A stretch of 11,841 bases of DNA from CBHWET01 sp966112985 (GTDB lineage Bacteria > Verrucomicrobiota > Verrucomicrobiia > Limisphaerales > JACDHS01), in assembly GCA_966112985.1 (NCBI GenBank), contig CBHWET010000129.1, positions 1 to 11,841 on the forward strand, read 5' to 3'. Numbering within the stretch: the stretch's first letter is position 1; every line of letters begins with the position of its first letter. The translations under genes were made by a program, and so were the position numbers. The notes below the pieces were generated by a model. It searched no databases, was not told the origin of the DNA, and saw only the letters and a list, made by a program, of their open reading frames with translations. This document shows positions 1-6,691 of the stretch, in pieces.

Positions 1-409
1 AGCCATTTTTCTTCAACGAATGCTGCAGCAACTCGCGGTTATTGATGCCATGCAACGAGAGAAGATCGACGTGATCGAGCTTCAGGTATTTCATCGACGT
101 CTCGAAGGTGTCAACAAAGTCTTCCGTCTTTGGTTTGGGCGCCACCTTCGTCTGAACGATGATTTTATCGCGAGGCAACTTTGGCAGAACATTGCCGAGC
201 TGCATCTCGGATGAGCCGTACCCGCGCGCGGTTTCGATGTGATTAATTCCGAGCTCAATCGCCCGATGAATGGTCGCTTCGAGATTCGCCTGGTTATCGG
301 CAGGAACTTCCTTGGGGTCGACGTCCTGCCATTTGTATTGGTAACGCATTCCTCCACATGAAATGACAGGCATCTGAAGTTCTGTTTTCCCGAAACGGCG
401 GTATCTCAT
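1..409 (-). CDS. Aldo/keto reductase, N-terminal 136 residues (runs off left edge)
   Basis: An NAD(P)H-dependent oxidoreductase of the aldo/keto reductase TIM-barrel superfamily, cytoplasmic; the substrate cannot be told from sequence. The start chosen is the ATG at 409, giving an N-terminus M-R-Y-R-R-F-G-K-T-E-L, the usual beginning of this bacterial subgroup; later ATGs at 373 (M-P-V-I-S) and 349 would cut the first beta strands. Superfamily catalytic positions can be followed: Tyr64 in E-T-A-R-G-Y-G, Lys88 in V-Q-T-K, His120 in L-S-L-H-G. The usual catalytic Asp is Glu59 here. Residues 109-120 (L-K-L-D-H-V-D-L-L-S-L-H) match the conserved strand leading to the histidine. The C-terminal half lies outside the window. 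The gene follows the secreted protein gene upstream on the same strand with a 104-bp gap (410-513) in which no terminator is visible, so the two may be co-transcribed. No good Shine-Dalgarno sequence precedes the ATG. Confidence 0.93.
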   Translation of the reverse strand, partial: MRYRRFGKTELQMPVISCGGMRYQYKWQDVDPKEVPADNQANLEATIHRAIELGINHIETARGYGSSEMQLGNVLPKLPRDKIIVQTKVAPKPKTEDFVDTFETSMKYLKLDHVDLLSLHGINNRELLQHSLKKNG

Positions 410-513
410 AAAAGCGAAGGCTAACGACGCACCGAAGACGAAGCCACAATTTTCTACCAATCCGTTTAGTCACCAACGATCGCAACTCACTCTATCTGCA
501 AATAACGCACATT

Positions 514-2643
514 CTATTGCAACATCTTCTCACTCCATTGCTGAATGTCCTTTTTCACGCCCACTCCCGAAGTCATTTCCCAAACGGTTGTTTTGTTGTG
601 TCGTAATGCCATCACCGTCGCCGTCCAAGCCTGCGCCCAGCCCGCTTCAATGGACCATGCGCCCCAGCCCGCATCAGCTGAACTAGCCCAATAGTCCCAA
701 CGCACATCATCGAACGCACGAAACCACCAGCCATTTAAATAGGGAACTTTTTCCGAGCGAATCTGAACACGACAGAGGAATTGAGCGAGTCGGTCTTCGG
801 CTTCTTTTAGCTTCGTGTCACCAGTGGCAGCCACTGCCTCGTGCAAACCCAGCAGAGCAAAGCCCGTCGTGTAAAGCTGATCGCTCGCTGGATCACCATT
901 GTTCTGAATTAGCGGAGTCTCCCCGGTTCCATATGCTTCGTTCGATGTCGGAATATGATAGTGGCCGCCACCAGTCCCTGCGAGCCACTCGTGAATAGCG
1001 CCATTTGGCTGCTGCCTTAGCAACAAGTCATTTGCGACACTATTTAACCATTGCCGATGTTCAGGAGTATCTTGAACTCGCACGAGCCACGCCAGGCTTA
1101 ACAGTATCTGTGCACGCTCGCTATTGTCCCCCCACCGCCAACCTGTCGGATAAACTTTCATCGTCATGGCAATTGCATTCGTTGTGCGGTCAAGGAACCG
1201 CCGATCACCCGTCGCGCGATAGGTCCACAAGTTGCACGCCCAAAGGTAAGCCTCGAAGTGCGGTGAATAATTGATGACTTCGGAGTTGTAAAATTGCTTC
1301 CAACCGCTCGCCAGAGCAGGGATATCAATCCGGTCACCGCGAAAACCAAATTTTCCGGTCGTACGATAGTTCGCCAGCAATGCTTTCGCGAGAGGTTCGT
1401 TCCATTTTGGATCGCCGAGCGCTGCCGCTGCGATCATCGTGCCAAGCATCGCTCGGGCATTGTCATCACCATAATTTGCCACGAGCCATGCAGGTGAAAT
1501 GTCGCCCCAGCCAATTGTTCCGAATGCACCATGCTTTTCATCGGCACGCGGCCCGGCACACATCCCCGAATTGAAGTAAACGAAATCCAAAAGATTCCGA
1601 GCGACATCGATCGAGCGCTTATCAGCATTCAACTTCGCATTCAAAGCGAGCACCATCGCCGATTCGATATTGCAATCGGCTCGCAAAGGAAGGTTCTGCA
1701 ATTGACTTCCATCATATTGAATGCCCGATGCGTACCCTTCTTGGATTCCAAACCTGCCATCGCTCGGCTTATTTTCTTCCGGTGCGGCTATAGTTGCAGC
1801 ATTCCTGGCCAGAAGCGTCGTGATTTCGTTCGTACGATTCTCGGTGACCAGTAGCTTGGAATTAAATATCCACTTCGCTGCCGCATTAAAGGCGTTGCGC
1901 TCCGCGTTGCGTGGAAGCTTTTCATTCGCCGTATAAGCTGGTGCAACATTTGGCGTCCATTTCAGTTCACGCGTTCCACCGTTTGGATCCAGCTTCGCAA
2001 AGATCGTTTGCCAAATCGTCTTCCATGCCTCCGTCGGTGCATATCGCGCGGTGATGAACTGACTGAGTTTCGTCGTCGCGACGATCATGCGACGTTGTGG
2101 AAATTCAAAGAGCAGGGGAGAAGCATTCGATGGAAGTCCATATGGCGCCGTATCAAATCCCGCCACCCGTGCAACGACAAGCCATGGCCGGTCAGCCTTG
2201 CACGGCAGGAAATGACAATCGTGCACCGCCACAATCCGGAACTTGAGCAGCGTCGCGCCAAAAACGTCATCCGAAACGACACCGCGTTCCCATTGTGTCG
2301 AGTGCGGTTTACTGAGTTGCATTCCGGGAATGGATTCGGGGTATTCAACGAACAACCGCAGCTCCTTTTCGGCTGCCTTATCAAAGATATCCGCGTCAAT
2401 CTTCGTTGTTTGTTTCGGATATTCGTCAGCGAGGATTAATACCGGCGATCCTTTTGCCGCCGCCGACACCGCTTCCGCTGGTGTATCAAATCGTTTCACG
2501 CGAAACCCACTGTGTCGCGCGGTGATATAGAGATCGTTTTTATCAGAACAACAAAACGTAAACGTCGTTTCTTTGCCGAATGCTGCGGGGACGGCGCAAA
2601 GAGTGACAACGCAGATAAAGCACAAAGTTCGTATGAATCGCAT
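514..2643 (-). CDS. Secreted (alpha/alpha)6 six-hairpin-like protein, possible glycosidase or lyase
   Basis: Predicted exported protein of 709 residues from the ATG at 2643. That start puts a classic signal peptide at the N-terminus (M-R-F-I-R-T-L then a hydrophobic core, likely cleaved after A-A-F-G near residue 23). A start at 2682 would add 13 residues before the signal and seems less likely, though neither has a clear ribosome binding site. Residues about 40-200 look like an alpha/beta Rossmann-type domain (P-V-L-I-L-A-D-E at 67-74), possibly GATase1/ThuA-like. Residues about 245-685 form a long helical region with repeated W/Y-rich helices and conserved-looking stretches such as G-W-R-W-G-D-N (501-507), N-S-E-V-I-N-Y-S-P-H-F (453-463) and G-G-G-H-Y-H (558-563), typical of six-hairpin toroid proteins. 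That fold is common among polysaccharide-active enzymes, but no family-specific catalytic motif is recognised, so an enzyme role is inference. It diverges from the cupin gene and precedes the aldo/keto reductase. Confidence 0.82.
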   Translation of the reverse strand: MRFIRTLCFICVVTLCAVPAAFGKETTFTFCCSDKNDLYITARHSGFRVKRFDTPAEAVSAAAKGSPVLILADEYPKQTTKIDADIFDKAAEKELRLFVEYPESIPGMQLSKPHSTQWERGVVSDDVFGATLLKFRIVAVHDCHFLPCKADRPWLVVARVAGFDTAPYGLPSNASPLLFEFPQRRMIVATTKLSQFITARYAPTEAWKTIWQTIFAKLDPNGGTRELKWTPNVAPAYTANEKLPRNAERNAFNAAAKWIFNSKLLVTENRTNEITTLLARNAATIAAPEENKPSDGRFGIQEGYASGIQYDGSQLQNLPLRADCNIESAMVLALNAKLNADKRSIDVARNLLDFVYFNSGMCAGPRADEKHGAFGTIGWGDISPAWLVANYGDDNARAMLGTMIAAAALGDPKWNEPLAKALLANYRTTGKFGFRGDRIDIPALASGWKQFYNSEVINYSPHFEAYLWACNLWTYRATGDRRFLDRTTNAIAMTMKVYPTGWRWGDNSERAQILLSLAWLVRVQDTPEHRQWLNSVANDLLLRQQPNGAIHEWLAGTGGGHYHIPTSNEAYGTGETPLIQNNGDPASDQLYTTGFALLGLHEAVAATGDTKLKEAEDRLAQFLCRVQIRSEKVPYLNGWWFRAFDDVRWDYWASSADAGWGAWSIEAGWAQAWTATVMALRHNKTTVWEMTSGVGVKKDIQQWSEKMLQ

Positions 2644-2760
2644 CACGGTGACAAATCTGGACGGTTGCGCCCCCTCGCGCATTCATGAACAAAAAAACTT
2701 CACAACTTTCACGGAACCGCTACAACCTCGGCATCACTGCACAGTAACGAATCAAAATTT

Positions 2761-4032
2761 ATGGCATTCACATCTGTCACTCAGCTGAAGACTCTCAAGA
2801 AAAACGTCAAGTCCACCGTCGAAAACGCTCTTTCCAGCACCGGTGGCCTGCTTCGACTCGCACCCTGCTGGGTGCCGCGCTCCTTTCTCCAGCCCGGCAA
2901 ACGTCTGAAGCTCCACCCCGATGATTTGTATGCCTACGGCCTGAACCGCGGCGGTATCGACGAACGGTGGTTTGCCTCCACCACTCCGGCTGCCAATGAA
3001 AACCGCACCCCCGATGAAGGTCTCAGTTACTGCGTCGTCGGCGGTTCCCGTTTCACGTTGCAACAAGCGGTTGCTGAATGCGGCGCTACGTTGATCGGCA
3101 GTTCGATTTGGAAGAAATATAAGAAATGGCCCGTCTACTCGAAGTTCTTCGACAACATGGGACCGATTCCGCATCACATGCATCAGAGCGCCAAGCAGGC
3201 GAAGCTCGTTGGGCAGGAAGGCAAACCGGAAAGTTACTATTTCCCGCCGCAGCACAATAACGTCGGCAACAATTTCCCTTACACGTTTATGGGCTTCGAA
3301 CCGGGCACCACGAAGGCGCAGGTCCGCAAGTGCCTCGAAAACTGGAACAAAGGGGACAACGGCATTCTTGATCTTTCGAAAGCCTATCGCCTGAAAGTCG
3401 GCAGCGGGTGGCTGATCGATCCTTGCATCCTGCACGCGCCGGGTTCGCTCTGTACCTACGAACCACAGTGGGGCAGTGATGTGTTCGGTATGTATCAATC
3501 TCTCGTCGAAGGCCGCGAAGTCCCATGGTCGCTCCTCGTGAAGGATATGCCGAAGAGTAAACACAAGGACCTCGACTTCATTGTTGACCAACTCGACTGG
3601 GAAAAGAACGTCGATCCGAACTTCAAAGAGAATCATTACCTCGAACCCGTCCCGGTCGCTGACACGCGCAAGGAAGGTTACGTCGATCGCTGGATTGTTT
3701 ACGGAAAGGTCGACGGCGAACAATTATTTACCGCCAAGGAATTGACCGTCGATCCCGGCGCCAAAGCCACGATCAAAGACAATGGCGCGTACGGATTAAT
3801 TTGTGTGCAGGGCATTGGCAAAATTAACGGCCAGCCATTGAATAGCCCAAAGCTCATCCGTTTCACTGAACTGACCGAGGACGAATACTTCTGCACCGAA
3901 GATGGCGCCAAAGCGGGTGTCACGTTCGAAAACACCAGCGAAACGGAACCACTCGTTGTCCTGCGTTATTTCGGACCAGAGGTAAACCCTGATGCCCCGG
4001 CCATGGGTGCCTATCGAAAGAACAAGTTTTAG
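2761..4032 (+). CDS. Cupin protein with phosphomannose isomerase type I-like metal site
   Basis: A 423-residue soluble protein without signal peptide. Residues 136-141 read I-P-H-H-M-H, followed by K-P-E-S-Y-Y at 155-160 and C-I-L-H-A-P-G at 222-228. The arrangement His-x-His, then Glu in a K-P-E context about 16 residues on, then a distant His, is that of the metal-binding cupin of type I mannose-6-phosphate isomerases (ligands Gln/His, Glu, His). I infer a divalent metal site with His139, His141, Glu157 and His225. The rest does not match classical ManA closely, and a second beta-rich segment fills residues about 310-410 (G-A-Y-G-L-I-C-V-Q-G). It may act on a phosphorylated or free sugar; the substrate is unknown. 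ATG 2761 lacks a clear Shine-Dalgarno sequence. The gene diverges from the secreted six-hairpin-like gene across a gap of 78-117 bp (depending on that gene's start), suggesting shared control. Confidence 0.85.
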   Translation: MAFTSVTQLKTLKKNVKSTVENALSSTGGLLRLAPCWVPRSFLQPGKRLKLHPDDLYAYGLNRGGIDERWFASTTPAANENRTPDEGLSYCVVGGSRFTLQQAVAECGATLIGSSIWKKYKKWPVYSKFFDNMGPIPHHMHQSAKQAKLVGQEGKPESYYFPPQHNNVGNNFPYTFMGFEPGTTKAQVRKCLENWNKGDNGILDLSKAYRLKVGSGWLIDPCILHAPGSLCTYEPQWGSDVFGMYQSLVEGREVPWSLLVKDMPKSKHKDLDFIVDQLDWEKNVDPNFKENHYLEPVPVADTRKEGYVDRWIVYGKVDGEQLFTAKELTVDPGAKATIKDNGAYGLICVQGIGKINGQPLNSPKLIRFTELTEDEYFCTEDGAKAGVTFENTSETEPLVVLRYFGPEVNPDAPAMGAYRKNKF

Positions 4033-4058
4033 AGAGCAGAATCAGGGTTTTTTGCCGG

Positions 4059-4087
4059 TTGACACTTGGTCATTCCGAAACTACCCT
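4059..4087 (+). promoter_or_regulatory. Sigma-70-type promoter of rpsU
   Basis: A perfect -35 hexamer TTGACA (4059-4064) is followed after 17 bases by TACCCT (4082-4087), which matches three of six consensus -10 positions including the conserved first T, A and last T. Transcription would begin near 4094, leaving a leader of about 60 bases before the rpsU start codon. The cupin gene ends at 4032, so the position fits an independent promoter for rpsU. Based on sequence match only. Confidence 0.6.
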
Positions 4088-4153
4088 CTGCCTCCCTTAT
4101 ATGACTGATGGGCACAACACCCCATCTTTGATTCGGAGAGGAAGTGAATTTAA

Positions 4154-4351
4154 TTGACTGAAATCAGATTAAAAAAAGGCGAGTCAGTGGACAAGGCGTT
4201 GCGCCGGTTGAAGAAGAAAATCGACCGCGAAGGTACGCTTAAAGAAGTGCGCAATCATAGGCACTATGAAAAGCCAAGTGAACGCCGCCGTCGCAAAGAA
4301 AAAGCCGCGCGCTTTTCTGCGATGCTCAGCGCTCGCTACGCCGATCTGTAA
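4154..4351 (+). CDS. rpsU: 30S ribosomal protein S21
   Basis: Small (65 aa), very basic ribosomal protein of the 30S platform, bound near the 3' end of 16S rRNA and involved in translation initiation. The N-terminus M-T-E-I-R-L-K-K-G-E-S-V-D-K-A-L-R-R is diagnostic, followed by L-K-K-K-I-D-R-E-G and a C-terminal stretch rich in Arg and Lys (E-R-R-R-R-K-E-K). Length is normal for the family. The start is a TTG at 4154: the preceding codon in frame is TAA (4151-4153), so no upstream start is possible, and the protein aligns from that residue. A purine-rich stretch G-A-G-G-A-A-G (4138-4144) lies about 10 bases upstream and can serve as ribosome binding site. The gene has its own promoter (4059-4087) and intrinsic terminator (4372-4404), so it is probably monocistronic. 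Confidence 0.96.
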   Translation: MTEIRLKKGESVDKALRRLKKKIDREGTLKEVRNHRHYEKPSERRRRKEKAARFSAMLSARYADL

Positions 4352-4371
4352 ATCATTTTGATTTCACCAAG

Positions 4372-4404
4372 CCGAGTGTGGTTTATTACTGCACTCGGTT
4401 TTTT
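4372..4404 (+). terminator. Rho-independent terminator after rpsU
   Basis: CCGAGTG (4372-4378) pairs with CACTCGG (4392-4398) to form a seven-base-pair stem, immediately followed by six T residues (4399-4404). It lies 20 bases after the rpsU stop codon and closes that transcription unit. Confidence 0.88.
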
Positions 4405-4420
4405 AATTTACGAAGGCTGT

Positions 4421-4454
4421 TTGATAAATCGCTGCGACGCCAGATATTGCAGCG
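4421..4454 (+). promoter_or_regulatory. Possible promoter and small inverted repeat before the isomerase gene
   Basis: TTGATA (4421-4426) is one base from the -35 consensus, and 18 bases further TATTGC (4445-4450) is a poor -10 match. CGCTGC (4430-4435) and GCAGCG (4449-4454) form a six-base inverted repeat with a 13-base loop across the same interval. Because an intrinsic terminator sits just upstream, the isomerase/flippase pair needs its own promoter here, but this exact assignment is weak. Confidence 0.3.
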
Positions 4455-4468
4455 TAACTAATTGAGGA

Positions 4469-5383
4469 ATGTATTCGTTTTCGACCTGCTGGAACTCTCA
4501 TCGCCACACCGATGGTCGCGCCATGTTGCGCGAAATTCGTGAACTCGGTTTCGAATATGCCGAACTGAGCCATGGCATCCGGATGACGCTCCTCCCGGGT
4601 ATTCTTGAGGCGGTCGATGCCGGCGAAATCAAGATCTCCTCGCTCCATAATTTCTGCCCGTTGCCGATGGGTGTCCTGCACCCCGCACCGAATCTTTACA
4701 AATTCACCTCCACGGACAAACGCGAATGGGAAAGTGCCTATCGCCACACGGTGAAGACAATCGAAACCGCTGCCCGCGTCAACGCTCCAGCCGTCGTACT
4801 CCACATGGGACGCATCGACATGCGTGTCTATACCGAGCGACTCGTCGAAATGCTTGAACGGGGCGAACGCGAGACGGACAAATTCCAAAAGATTTGCGAC
4901 GAAGTCTTCGAGAAACGGGAAGATAAAAAGGAGAAAGCGGTCAAACTCGCCAATCAAATGCTCGAACGTTTGCTGGCCGTTGCCGAACCTCGCGGCATTA
5001 AGCTCGGTATCGAGAATCGCGAAGCATTGGAAGAAATCCCGCTCGACAGTGATTTCCGTTTTTTCTTCAAGGAATTCTCCAGTCCATTCGTCATCTATTG
5101 GCACGATTGCGGTCATGCCCAGATCAAAGAGAATCTTGGGTTTATCAATCATCGTTTTCATCTGGAGAGCCTTGCGCCGCGACTCGGAGGGTTGCACATT
5201 CATGACGTCAAAATGCCCGCGAGAGACCATTGCGCACCGGGTTCCGGCGTAATCGATTACGCCGCCTTAAAACCTTTCATCAAACCAGAACACATCAAAG
5301 TGTTCGAACTTCATCCATCGCTCAGCCTGGAAGAAGTCCAAACAGGCGTGGCTCATATCAAATCGATCTGGGGTAACGATTGA
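4469..5383 (+). CDS. Sugar phosphate isomerase/epimerase-family TIM-barrel protein
   Basis: A 304-residue cytoplasmic protein of the xylose isomerase-like TIM-barrel (AP endonuclease 2) superfamily. The N-terminus S-T-C-W-N-S-H-R-H-T-D-G (5-16) forms the first strand region, followed by A-E-L-S-H-G (31-36) on the second. Likely metal or catalytic positions at strand ends are His112 (V-L-H-M-G), Glu182 (G-I-E-N-R), Asp213/His216 (W-H-D-C-G-H), His243/His245/Asp246 (L-H-I-H-D-V), His254 (H-C-A-P-G-S-G) and Glu280 (F-E-L-H-P), a pattern consistent with a divalent-metal isomerase or epimerase. The substrate is not identifiable. A charged helical insertion rich in Lys and Glu spans about 123-165. 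The start is fixed at ATG 4469 because a TGA occurs two codons upstream in frame; the G-A-G-G-A motif directly abuts the ATG, unusually close. The gene overlaps the downstream membrane protein gene by four bases. Confidence 0.88.
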   Translation: MYSFSTCWNSHRHTDGRAMLREIRELGFEYAELSHGIRMTLLPGILEAVDAGEIKISSLHNFCPLPMGVLHPAPNLYKFTSTDKREWESAYRHTVKTIETAARVNAPAVVLHMGRIDMRVYTERLVEMLERGERETDKFQKICDEVFEKREDKKEKAVKLANQMLERLLAVAEPRGIKLGIENREALEEIPLDSDFRFFFKEFSSPFVIYWHDCGHAQIKENLGFINHRFHLESLAPRLGGLHIHDVKMPARDHCAPGSGVIDYAALKPFIKPEHIKVFELHPSLSLEEVQTGVAHIKSIWGND

Positions 5384-6522
5384 GCGCGCCCAAGAAAATC
5401 CTCAACACCGGCCTGCGCATCCTCATTTGCGGCCTGCTGCTCGCCTGGATTTTCCATTCCATTTTCATGAACGAAGGCAAGTTCGCCTTCGAAGCCCAAA
5501 ACAAAGATTGGACTCATCTCACGCGATCCGAACAATGGAAAGTGGCATGGACCGTAGGCCCGCATGAACTTTGGAATACGCTTCGGCTTATTCATATCAG
5601 CGCCTTCGTCTGGTCGCTCGTAGCCGTTCTCTCGACAATTTTGATTGGCGTCCTGCGCTGGCGCATGATTCTTGAGGCGCAGGGACTTCATCTTTCATTT
5701 GTTCGCGCCACAGAAATCTCCTTTGTTGCGCAGTTCTTTAATTCTTTTCTACTTGGTTCGACAGGCGGGGACCTCATGAAAGCTTATTACGCGGCGCGCG
5801 AAACGCATCACAAGAAGACCGAAGCCGTTGTTACCGTCTTCATCGACCGCTTGCTCGGCCTCTGGTCAATGCTCGCCTTCGCCGCGATCATGATCGTGCC
5901 GAATCTTTCTTTGTTCACGCAGGCAACAACGACTCCCGACACGTCAACAGCCGTCGCTGCGTTGCGCATGGCTGCTATTATCATCCTAGGCATGCTCGTC
6001 ACTTGCAGCGGCTTCCTTGCGCTCGCATTGTGGGGTGGGGTATCGAACCGTTGGCCGAACGCCCGTGTCTTTCTGCGCAAACTCCCGAAGGGCGCGCACC
6101 TCGAACGATCACTTGATTCGTGCCGCGTCTTCGGCAAACAGCGCGCTTTGCTGGCAAAAAGCGTCGTTCTCTCGATGCTCCTCAACGCCATCTGCGTCGT
6201 CCAGGTCATCGTTCTTGCGCATGGCTTGAATTTAAAGATTCCATCCATCGCCTTATTCGCAATCGTCCCGATGATCACCTGCATTTCCGCATTGCCGATT
6301 ACCCCGAGCGGTCTCGGCGTTCGTGAAGGCCTCTTCGTCAGCATCCTCGCGTTGCCGCAAATCGCAGTTGGCAAAACCGAAGCGCTGTCCCTTTCGTTGC
6401 TGACTTTTGCCGGCGGCCTCTTCTGGAGTATCGTTGGCGGCCTCGTCTATTTCTTCCTCCGTGATCGCCAGCACCTGACTGAAATCACGCAGGATCCGGC
6501 GTCTGACGATGACGCGGCGTAG
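5380..6522 (+). CDS. Flippase-like membrane protein, lysylphosphatidylglycerol synthase TM family (UPF0104)
   Basis: A 380-residue polytopic inner-membrane protein. Hydrophobic segments are visible at about 10-29, 71-92, 112-126, 152-174, 195-218, 260-282, 287-305 and 335-360. Two signatures point to the family: F-N-S-F-L-L-G-S-T-G-G-D (120-131) with the following K-A-Y-Y-A-A-R, and S-A-L-P-I-T-P-S-G-L-G-V-R-E-G (303-317), the counterpart of the conserved P-x-P-G-G-L-G-x-x-E-G motif. The family resembles the membrane half of MprF, which handles lipid flipping, and many stand-alone members have no known substrate. An aminoacyl-transfer domain is absent. Translation appears to start at a TTG (5380) inside the sequence TTGA, which also holds the TGA stop of the isomerase gene, so the two are likely translationally coupled. 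The acidic tail (D-P-A-S-D-D-D-A-A) is probably cytoplasmic. Confidence 0.88.
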   Translation: MSAPKKILNTGLRILICGLLLAWIFHSIFMNEGKFAFEAQNKDWTHLTRSEQWKVAWTVGPHELWNTLRLIHISAFVWSLVAVLSTILIGVLRWRMILEAQGLHLSFVRATEISFVAQFFNSFLLGSTGGDLMKAYYAARETHHKKTEAVVTVFIDRLLGLWSMLAFAAIMIVPNLSLFTQATTTPDTSTAVAALRMAAIIILGMLVTCSGFLALALWGGVSNRWPNARVFLRKLPKGAHLERSLDSCRVFGKQRALLAKSVVLSMLLNAICVVQVIVLAHGLNLKIPSIALFAIVPMITCISALPITPSGLGVREGLFVSILALPQIAVGKTEALSLSLLTFAGGLFWSIVGGLVYFFLRDRQHLTEITQDPASDDDAA

Positions 6523-6529
6523 CGCAGGC

Positions 6530-6659
6530 GGTTCCAAGGTTCAATCTTCCAGGTTCAAAGTCGTTCGACGCCACCTTGAAGCTTAATGAAGTCAGGCCGC
6601 GTTTCGCTTTCGGCGCCCGTTTAACTTTGAATTCGAACCTTTGAACTTTGAACTTCCTC
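6530..6659. repeat. TTGAAC-type intergenic repeat stretch (upstream copy)
   Basis: The gap after the flippase-like gene is filled with near-repeats of a short word: GGTTCCAAGGTTCAA and CCAGGTTCAAAG (6530-6560), then TTAACTTTGAATTCGAACC followed by TTTGAACTTTGAACTTCC (6621-6656). The second half resembles 8255-8312 on the far side of the LamG gene in the same orientation, sharing a TTTCGC...GTTTAAC...TTTGAA...TCGAAC...GAACTTTGAAC order. No gene is visible here. An ORF that begins at 6641 inside these repeats is only the in-frame extension of the LamG gene. Confidence 0.6.
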
Positions 6660-6670
6660 AGGCTGCTCCT

Positions 6671-6691
6671 CCTGCTAAAGTCGCAGCAGGA
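6671..6691 (+). promoter_or_regulatory. Hairpin covering the ribosome binding region of the LamG gene
   Basis: CCTGCT (6671-6676) and AGCAGG (6685-6690) form a six-base-pair stem with an eight-base loop directly before the ATG at 6692. The only purine-rich stretch near the start, AGCAGGA, lies in the 3' arm, so pairing would hide it. Whether this regulates translation is inference. Confidence 0.3.

Noticed and set aside
2008..2439. A 143-codon plus-strand frame inside the secreted protein gene
   Set aside because: It lies wholly within the long minus-strand gene, which has a signal peptide and continuous domain structure; no motifs in the shadow.
2752..3723. A 323-codon antisense frame opposite the cupin gene
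   Set aside because: The plus strand encodes a protein with recognisable metal-site motifs through the same interval; the antisense product shows no domain and is a codon-bias shadow.
4403..5230. A 275-codon antisense frame opposite the sugar isomerase gene
   Set aside because: The plus-strand TIM-barrel motifs are clear; the antisense frame also begins inside the gene and runs into the rpsU terminator.
5808..6374. A 188-codon antisense frame opposite the flippase-like gene
   Set aside because: Low-complexity Arg/Pro/Ser-rich translation, typical of a shadow of a membrane protein gene.
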